DNA of 64,000 nucleotides from Branchipolynoe longqiensis. Lineage: Eukaryota; Annelida; Polychaeta; Phyllodocida; Polynoidae. Positions 24,201 to 34,700 of the stretch are shown here, one piece after another. Where the stretch lies: positions 3,968,001 through 4,032,000 of the forward strand of contig CM059203.1 in NCBI GenBank assembly GCA_030323885.1. The letters run 5' to 3'. A model generated the notes under the pieces. It ran no database searches. It was given only the letters and a program-made list of their open reading frames with translations, and was not told where the DNA came from. Both the position numbers and the translations under genes were made by a program. Numbering within the stretch: position 1 is the first letter of the stretch; the number at the start of each line of letters is the position of its first letter.

Positions 24201-27200
24201 TATCCCACTCAGTCACATTATCCTGACACTGAGCACACCAGTCCTTGCCCTATCCTAATAATGCCGAGCGCCTGGCTAGGAAGCGACAAGTATCAATTTT
24301 AAAGTCATTGGTTTGACTCGACCGGGACTCGAACCCACGACCCCACGATCTACCAGTACGGGAGACGGACGCTCTAACTCATTCGGCCATCCCTTCTGGT
24401 TTTTATCGATAGAAAGCCTGAGCCTATGCTTTTACCGACCCATGGGATTTTTAACCTCCCACACCACATAGACATGGTGTAAGAGCAACTGGCCTTTGAT
24501 GACGCTGTAAGTTATGCACAGCGGTGGAGATCTAAATTGGTAGAGGTGGGGGCACAGGGAATCGAACCACTGACCTTCAGATTAGGCACTCTAACCACTC
24601 CACCACAGAGAACACCACCTTGATGCTATTAAGACTAAGTTTCTTAAAGCTGCATAGTCTGATGAACGACCAAATTAACAAAACCAAAACAATTATCTAG
24701 ATTCTATTCTACATACCTAACTAATGGCCCTGTCACACTACGACGTAACGACGTCGACGTAGGGAGAACGTGAAGAACGTTGAACTTCTCGGCGTAGTAT
24801 GCAAATTTGGGCAGAAGTTGAACGTGGATGCAGCGTAGTGGACGAGAGCGTAACGTCGATAAAGCGTAGTGATACCGTCATTCAACGAGAGAGGTCAACG
24901 TAATGAAGCTCACGGAACGTTATGAACGTTATTCCATCGCCAGAAGAACGTTACATGACGTTAGCTATGACATGATACTTGAACGTACGTTGAATGCACG
25001 TTCTCCTGACGTTCTCCTGACGTTCTGACGTTCTCCTGACGTTCTCCTGACGTTCCCATTACGCCCCATGGGCATTTGCACTCGGTTTAATGGGGGTCAA
25101 CGTAGTGGAACGTAGTTGAACGTAGTGACGAGCGTTGGAATAACGTCCGTTTAACGTCATTGACGTTCGCTGAACGTGAACAGAACGTACGGTGAACGTA
25201 AACCCTTACGTTCGTCCTACGTCGAAACTTTTGAACATGTCCAAAACCTCGACGTAACTCGACGTAACACGACGTAATGTGATGTAGCTCGACGTCACTC
25301 TAACGTCATTATGACGTCATCATAACGTAATCCAACGTCCATCAACGTAATGACGAAACATCACCACGTTAGGCTCACGTTTGCTCATTACGTTGTAGTG
25401 TGACAGGGGTATTAGATACTGATGCACTTATTAAGCATTTGTTGCCACATAGAAGGGAACACTGAGCCAATTTAATAAAACCTGTTACTACAGAAACTTA
25501 TGGTGTCAGAGTTTTGGCTTGCTTGCCAAATCTAATTTTACATGTTTACACTTCAAATATCTCAAAAGTTAGCCATTTAAAATAAAAAGTTACTTCAAAC
25601 TAAAGTAAGGTAGATAGTAATAATTAACTTAATATATGGGTCCCCGCCTGGCCGCACCCCGCTACATACATCACAGTGCACACTGTGACAAGTCAGTGCT
25701 CATCCTTATGAACCTAGATGTTGCAGGACATAAAACCCCAACAAACATGTAAGGAACATATTGTAGTGCTCTGCACTGACCTCTCAGGCAAGTAACCATA
25801 TAGACAGGTAGGCGTGGGTAGTGTGGTGATATCAGGGAGCCTAGGTGGTGTAATGGTTAGCACACTGGCCTGGAGAGTAAAGAGATGTGGGTTCGAGTCC
25901 CACTCTAGGTGCAATATTTCCCATTTTCATCACCCCCCCACAACACTGGTGCCATGACCAGGATCCTGTACAAGCTACACACTGTATGGTTGTTGAACCT
26001 ACCCTGTGTATGTATGTGTTAGTGGATTGCCTGTATGTATGTAATTGTAAGCATTAAAAGACTTACAATTCCAGGGGGACGAGTGTAATGGTCTGCACTG
26101 ACCTCTCAGGCAAGTAACCACATAGACAGGTAGGCGTGGGTAGTGTGGTGATATCAGGGAGCCTAGGTGGTGTAATGGTTAGCATACTGGCCCGGAGTGC
26201 AAAGAGATGTGGGTTCGAGTCCCACTCTAGGCGCAATATTTCCCATTTTCATCAACTCCCACGACAATATGCTAACGTCAGCTGAACCCATCTCTTAGTG
26301 AATATTCGGGGTTTTTCGTTGAGTTGTTTTGTATATTATTAATTCCTTCCATACCAAATTAGAAGACAAGCGAGGTAATCGATCAAGTCTAAGACTCTGG
26401 CTCGCCCTAAAGACCTACTTTGACATTTTATTGAGTGAAATCGGAGGCAGAATGGGCAGATGGTATTGGGGTGAGGTGCCACCTGGAGGGCAGGATGGGA
26501 ATTAGCGGAGGTGCTTGATGGCAGACGTACCGCTGTCCAGCCTCCAGTAACCCAGCCTACCCAAAAACATATCACAGGAGGTTACAGGAGCAGATGCAGC
26601 GAGTAGAACAAGATAAAGCTTTTTTTATTTGTTGCTGTTCCTATGTTATATCCAGTCAATCATATACAATGACAGAGACACTCCAAATACAAATGTAAAA
26701 TTTAAGACCTAAATGCACTGGGATTGGTCCCACTGCTTCACTGGTCACAGCTGGTCCAGTGTATTATTAACAACCCCACCCCAAAAACATAATTCATAAA
26801 CTCATATAACTAACTACACTAGAGTTACACTAGAATATTTCTAACAAACTAACATTTATATACCGCTTGCCTAACTGAAACTGAACATTAAAACTTACTA
26901 CAACTTTACCAACTGAATACAGAAGATAACTTCTGCTTACATTCTAAACACTATGTAAATACTCACATTGATCTGACTAATATTGATCTAGTTATATGAC
27001 GCTACTGTTACCATATTGCTATGGAACTTTTGGGTTACAGAATTTCATTGCGTTTTGTTTTTGTTTTTGTAAATATGTTTATTCTGCTGAATAATTCTTT
27101 TGTCAGTGCCGAAGCACTGGTCTTCCAGCCATTTTTCAATTCAGGATTATTTACACAAAAGGTATATAGAATAAGGTGTACAATACCTGTTGAATAGACA

Positions 27201-28674
27201 ATTTGCACCATGTAACACAATGAAATTCTGAAACCCAAAAGTTCCATAACAATATGGTACAGTAGTGTCATATAACCAGATCAATATTAGTCAGATCAAT
27301 GTGAGTATTTACATAGTATTTAGAATGTAAGCAGAAGTTATCTTCTGTATTCTGTTGGTAAATTTGTAATAAGTTTGAATGTTCAGTTGCAGTTAGGCAA
27401 GCGGTATATAAATGTTGGTTTGTTAGGAAAATTGTAGTGTAACTCTAATGTACCTAGTTATGTGAGTTTATGAATTATGTTTTTGGGGTGGGATTGTTAA
27501 TAATACACTGGACCATCTGTGACCAGTGAAGCAGTGGGACCAATCCCAGTGCATTTAGGTCTTAAATTTTACATTTGTATTTGGAGTGTCTCTGTCATTG
27601 TATATGATTGACTGGAAATAACATATTTACCGCAAAAAAATTATTACGTACATGAATAATATTTGCATGAATACTTTATACCTCAGCTAAACTTGTTTGT
27701 TTCAGCACCGTGGTTCTGATTGCTGCGTTTTCGCAGTACACAAAGAACGTGAACATTCCCTGCATCGGCTTTGAAAAAGGCAAAGGTTTCAAAATGCAGC
27801 CATTCCCAATCTTCCGGCTCTTTCCTGTAAGTACTACCTCTTAGTTGTTGGTTTTGTGAGTTTTACATCCTGGCAACATCTAAGGTCATATCAGGACGGG
27901 CATCGACTTGTGAAGTGTGCACTCATGGCGACTTTCTAGTCCTCCCCCCCCCCCCTGGGAGGCCAGGCCACCAGCACCATGACCTAATATCCCACTCAGT
28001 CACATTATCCTGATACTGAGCTAACCATTCCTTGCCCTATCCTAATAATGCCGAGCGACTGACTAGGAAGCGAGAAATATAAATTTTAAATCATTGGTTT
28101 GACTCGACCAGGATTCGAACCCATGGGTTCGAATCCCACGATCTACCAAAACAGAAGGCGGACACTCGACTCATTTAGCCATCCCGTCTGGTACTACCTC
28201 TTAGTGATATATCAATCAATCAATAGTTCCGTCCTCTAGTCGAGGGTTGGATGCAATGGTTCTCCACTTGTCCCGATGGTGTGCTGTTCTGATAGACTTT
28301 GAATAATTCAAGCCTGTCCACTGTGAAATATTTGTAAACCATGATGTTCTTGGTCTCCCTCTCCCTCTGCTGCCATTCACCTTCCCTTCCAAAAATGTAC
28401 GGTATATTGAACTCTGATGAATGATGTGGCCAAAATAAATAAGTTTCTTAGTGATATATATTTAGGTTTATATACCGGACGCTGTGGCCGAATCGGTGGA
28501 GTGTAGGCTTCCCATGCGGAAGGTCCGGAGTTCGAATACCTGCCGAGCCAAGTTAATGACTTATAACATTTATACTTGTCGCTACCTAGCACAGATATAT
28601 TTTCTAAAAGATTCTAATAATTACACAATTGGTTCTGATATCTAATAGCATTTTACAGCCATATCTATTTTTCC

Positions 28675-28726
<52 letters not shown>

Positions 28727-31700
28727 TATATTTATTCTATTAATCACTTAAACAATATTTTCCAACTATAAAATGGCAAGATTTTCCTAATCCTCCAAAT
28801 AACAATACAAGCAATATTTTCCGATATAAGCACAATTTCAAAAACTTCCTAATAATAAAAACAATAGTTCCTGAAATTTTCCAAACAAGATTACGGGAAG
28901 TAATATTTGGTTTAAAGCTGCATAGTCCGATGCAAACATAACATTTTCAAAACCAAAACAATTATCTAGATTTGATTCTAAATATCTAACTTAGATACTG
29001 ATGCACTTATTAAGTATTTGTTGCCACATAGCAGGCAATACTGAGGCAATTTAATAGAACCTGTTACTGCAGAAGCCTATGGTGTCATAGTTTTGGCATG
29101 CTTGCCAAAAGTAATTTTGCATATTTTCATTTCAAATATCTCCGAAGTTAGCCATGTAAAAATAAAAGTTGCCTCAAACTAAAGTAAAGTAGATTATAAC
29201 GACCAACCTGATACATTTATCTCAGAAAATTGCAGAAACTGAAAACCATCGGACTATGCAAATTTAAATTTGCCTATAGGCCTACTAACGCTACTGGAAC
29301 ATCCTGGACAAATGAAATTATATATGACTCTAACTTAGATAGCAGTTACTTGTTTGTTTGTTGTTGCTTTACATCCTAGCAACATCTAAGGTCATATCAG
29401 GACGAGTACCGACTTGTGACAGTGCGCACTCATGGCGACTTTATAGTGCTGCCCCACTGGGAGATCAGGGTACCGACTTGTGACAGTGCGCAATCATGGC
29501 GGCTTTATAGTGCTGCCCCACTGGGAGATCAGGCCGCCTAATAATAAGAGCGACATTTTCTTGTGCTTGCAGGTTATCCTGGCAATTGGGATAACGTGGA
29601 TCATCTGCGCCATTCTAACTGCTGTCAACGTCTTCGGGAAAAGCAGCAAGGGGGGCACCACTAACCAACTGGAGGTGCTGGAGCAAGCCGCCTGGTTCAG
29701 GGTCCCCTACCCAGGTACCTAGCACCACGTACAATTCACTAAGGCTAAGATTCCTTACACGCGGTATGCGAATGCGAATGCGGCAAAAAATAGAAACGCC
29801 TTGAAGTCAATGGGCTACATCCCTTACACTCGGTATGCGAATGTGGCAACGCGATCGGTCCCTGTAGCGATCGGTGCGGCATGCGGCATGCGGTATGCGA
29901 TAGAAATGTCAGTCACACTTGTCCATTAGTTTTAGACTAGGAGAGGTGACTGATCATTACGGAACGGTCACACACAGGGGTGCTGAGTGGAAACATCTGG
30001 TAGTGGTGGTGGTGGGGAGACGCTTGCCGCTTACCGCGTAGAAGGAATCCTCCCATTCGCATACCGCATACCGCATGCCACATAGCGTAGAAGGAATCTT
30101 AGCTTAAGGCGGAGACGCGACTGGTTTATATCCGCGTTTATTTTGAGTCATTAAGTGTCTAGGTTAATTAAATGAGGTTTCATAATAGACTATATCGCCA
30201 TTCCAGCCGCGTGTTGCATTGTGGGATACGTGGAAGATAAACAACCCCCCGCGAAGCACATGGCTACTGCGGTGCAGACACTGGGTGCAGCTATGAAATG
30301 TGTTAGTTTCAGCTCATCTCAGCTCTTGTTTGAAACATAGAATACCAACTAAAAAATATAGATATAATAAATTAAGATGTTAATCTTTTATCTAGCATTG
30401 CATTTAGATCAATCTAATCAGCATATCTTATACCATCTGCATTTAGATTGAGAAAAATCTGGGCATGCAACTAGTTAGTGTTAGAGCTATACCCAGAGTC
30501 AGTTTTACTCAGTTAATTCATGTTTTTATTTATATTCTATGCTTAATGACACCTGTTGGGTTAGGAAATGGGTAGGGTTAATCAGACATTGGTTATATAT
30601 TTCTTTGAAACAAGTTTTTGTTGACACATTTGACATTTTAATATTTAGAACAAGAATTACTTATGTCTAATCAATGGTGATATTTACATCAGCCTGTAAA
30701 GTGACGGAAATTGTATGTTTCTTTGCTCAAAATGCATGGAGAGTTGTGTCTTAAACACATTCATTATATTATTATATTGCATCCATCCATCCATGTTTCT
30801 GTCAAATTTTTATGCATTTTTATTAATTTTGAAGAAAATTGAAGTTTTTCCCCATAAGTATCGGCAAACTCAATGGCTGTACGCCCTTGCTTTGCTGCCA
30901 ACACCGTTTTCAGTGCATGCGCAGTGGGAACCGTGATCTCGTCTATATATTCGATACAGTTCAATAAATGACCTGACTTCTCGTAATGTCACCACACCCC
31001 ATCCCTTGAGCCCAGGCACCACGTCCAGTATGTGGACTCGAACCCTACAACCCTACCCCTTTTATTAGAGGTGTGGGTGGGCCAGGGATTTTTGATTAGT
31101 TGTTCAGTGTCTGGGGTTTGATGGCTGAATGGCAATCTGGTCGGTGTGTTGGTCAGGTGATACAGTTGTGGCGGGAAATCCCGCGTGGGTAAGGGAGCGG
31201 TTGCTCGCCTTGGCGGTAGCCTCAAGGTGGCGCCACCGTATCTCTGCGATCGCTAAAGCCCCAGTCAGACCTCACCGGATTGAGGAACCGGCCAGTAACC
31301 GGCGTGTTGGTTCCATCTCCGGTGGTGTCCGGCGGTGACCGGTACAAGTTTTGAACATGCACAAAGATTGTACCGGACACTGCCAGACTGAGATGTATGG
31401 TTGATGTCCGGTTTAAGTCCGTTTTGTCCATTTCATGTCCGGTACCCATCGGTTACATCTCCGGTTTGCTTCCTGCAGTGTCCGTTGGCGGTGCTGCGAG
31501 AATTCGGTCCGTCAGTTTTCGGTGCGTCCGTGATCAGTCCAATAGTTGTCCGGTTGGTGTCCGATTGGTGTCCGGTCCGTCCGTTAAACATTCGCTTGTC
31601 ATCTGGTTATCGTCTGTTTATTGTCCTGTGGCTATTCGTTAATGTACCTTCCTTGTCCGTTTAGCGTTCGTTTCATCCAGTACATTTTGGTACATTTTGG

Positions 31701-34700
31701 TACATTTTGATACCGAACACCACCGGACTAGACAATCCTTTGTCTGATGGTGTCCGGTACTCAGTCCGGTAAGGTCTGACTGGGCCTTAACCAATGTTCT
31801 GCGGTTCACGGGTGTCGGTAAGGACTCATTGTGGTTCAGCGCCGGTCATATTTATAGTGCTGCTGCGCTTAGGTGTAGCCCTCATATCACCACCCGTCAA
31901 TTAGCCATGTTATGCTAACATGAACAATTCATGGGGTTTTACGTCCCAGCCAGTGTCGTGCCTAAGGCAGTGCTAGCATTTTGAATTTTAGTATCTTTTC
32001 ACACACAAAAAGTATAATTTCTTTTACAAAGAACTGTCTAAAGAAAAGTATTAAAAAAGTATAAATAAGGGTAAAGTTACCCTGATTTGTAACCATTTGT
32101 TACCTTGTTAGGCTAACATGTGCCGCCTTACTTGTGAACATGCTTCAGGAATGAGGTGTGCAGTGTTGTGATGAGGAGTTGCGGCTGTTGAGCCCTCAGT
32201 TTTACATAGTTCAGTGTAGTCACTTTGTCACTGACAGCAGAGAGCTCAGTGAAAATTCCACTCCTGTAAAGCACATCTCTCAATCTCATCAAATTCCTAA
32301 TTCTAAGAGTGAATAGTTTTCAATTGCCGGATTGGCAAATTTTTGCGGAAAAAAGTATTTACACCTGAAAAAAGTGTGTAACAAGTATAAAAAAAAGTAG
32401 TTTTGCCTTGAAAAAGGTATAATACCTTAAAAAAAGTAAAAAGTGGCAGCACTGCTAGGGTTAGGTATGGCAGGTATAGCGCGTGCCCTGGGCGCCACTT
32501 GAATGTGGGGGAGGGTGCGTCTTGAGCTGATATTATGGGAAATTTATCTAAAAGGTGGGTGTCAGACATTTGGACAGCACAAAATAAATAGAAGCTGCAC
32601 GGCGCCAACTGTTTAGCATATAATCAAACTCCAATAATTAGTAATACAGAAATGAACCTCCTCCACCTGTTCATACTTGTATAATATTTATACTATTGTC
32701 TTGGAGTGATGAAAATGGGAAATATTGCGCCTAGACCGGGACTCGAACCCACATCTCTTTGCATTCTGGGCCAGTGTGCTACCCATTACACCTCCTAGGC
32801 TCCCTGATATCACCATACTCCCCACGCCTACCTGTCTATGTGGTTACTTGCCTGAGGGGTCTGTGGAGACTACTACACTCGTCCCCCTGGAATTGTAATT
32901 CTTTTAATGCTTACAATTACATATATACAGGCAATGCACAAACACATACATACACAGGGTAGGTTCAACAACCATACAGTGCATAGCTTGTACAGGATCC
33001 TGGTCACGGCACCAGTGTCATGGGAGTGATGAAAATGGGAAATATTGTGCCTAGAGCGGGACTCAAACCCACATCTCTTTGCATTCCGGGCCAGTGTGCT
33101 AACCATTACATCACCTAGGCTCCCTGATATCACCACACTACCCACGCCTACCTGTCTATGTGGTTACTTGCCTGAGAGGTCAGTGCAGACTACCACACTA
33201 TATATAGATATATATGTATATACTGTATTCTCGCGAGTTAACAGTAACACCCTGGGCGCTTAAATTGGCAAATCACTGAAGTAGGGGTGGGCGTTTACCA
33301 ACACGTGGGCGTTTAATGGGTGGGCGCCTGCGAAATATTGGCCAAGTGGGGGGTGGGCTTCAACCCACACATGGGGGGGTTAACCTACGAGAATACAGTG
33401 TATATAAATATATATATATGAGGCTGTCTCAAAAGGTGCTAAGTAATTTGGGACAAAACTTTGTCCATTGTAGCGATCAACTTACTATCTGCTTATGCAT
33501 TTGCTCAGGATAAACTGATTTATGGTGTTTCATAATCCCAATAGAATACATATTGATTTGAAGCAAATGTCCTTGTGTTTTCAGTGTAACCGTCTCTGTG
33601 CTATTTTGTGTCAATCGTTAGGTCAACAACAAAAAGAAGAGTTATCACCTTTTGAGACAGGCTCATATATCAAGGGTAAATTGAGGCAAATAAGGAGGAT
33701 TTATATCGGTTGTGTGAAAATGAAGCAAGCCTAATAACCCCTTCTCTATGATAGGTTACACTGATACAGTTTTTACTTACAATCTAGGTCAGTGGGGAAT
33801 GCCAACAGTGTCGACAGCGAGTGTGTTCGGACTGTTGGCCGGAGTGTTGACTTCAATAGTCGAATCAGTCGGTGATTACTACGCCTGTGCCCGGATGTCA
33901 CGTGTCCCACCACCACCCATCAATGCCATCAACAGAGGTAGGCGGCTATTCACATATTTTGTTCTTAACATCGTTGATTATGTTGAGCAAATTTCAATCG
34001 CAGCTACAAGTCGGTACGCATCCTGATATGACCTTAGATGTTGCTAGGATGTAAAGCCCAAGTCACACCTACCCGGACTAGCCCCGGATTTTTAGCCGGA
34101 CCACCCCAGACCATTCCCACGGACTGTCCCGGACAGCCCCGGTTATTTGGCCGATTTTGGCTCGCTGTCACACCTACCTGGACGAGCGACAGTCTAGACA
34201 TGGACCAGAGTCCGGATCACCCCACACTGAGCCGGACCACTCCCGGACTACCCGGTGTATCCATGGAGTAGTCACGGATAAGTCTTGGACTTGCTCCTGC
34301 TATATATATATATATACAAAAACGGGGCTCATCCTGGGCTGATCCATGGTAAACTGGGCTATCCGTGGTTAATCCGTGGTTAATCCGTGGTTAATCCATG
34401 GTCATCCTGCCTGTCTGGGTCTTATCCGGGCAGTCCAGGAGTGGTCCGTGCCTCTGTCGGGGCTAGTCCGGGGCTAGTCCGGGGCTAGTCCGGGGCTAGT
34501 CCGGGGCTAGTCCGAGGCTAGTCCGGGGCTAGTCCGGGGCTAGTCCGGGGCTAGTCCGGGGCTAGTCCGGGGCTAGTCCGGGGCTAGTCCGGGGCTAGTC
34601 CGGGCTAGTCCGGGCTAGTCCGGGGCTAGTCCGGGGCTAGTCCGGGGCTAGTCCGGGGCTAGTCCGGGCTAGTCCGGGCTAGTCCAGGGCTAGTACAGGG

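Larger units (their letters stand above)
25762..26266 (+). mobile_element. TRIM-like LTR element with tRNA-like sequence in each LTR (copy 1)
   Basis: Two direct repeats (25762-25945 and 26084-26266), each beginning TGTA and ending ACA, flank a 138-bp centre. One base after the left repeat is TGGTGCCATGACCAGGATC; the two other copies read TGGTGCCGTGAC, the complement of the 3' end of eukaryotic tRNA-His including CCA. Just before the right repeat is the purine tract CCAGGGGGACGAG. The target ATAT is duplicated (25758-25761, 26267-26270). No coding capacity. These are the features of a TRIM; the tRNA-like cargo is separately annotated. Confidence 0.85.

Noticed and set aside
25839..25910. Functional tRNA gene
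   Set aside because: T and acceptor arms are good but the anticodon stem does not pair, the position before the anticodon is not T, and all copies lie inside LTR-like repeats.
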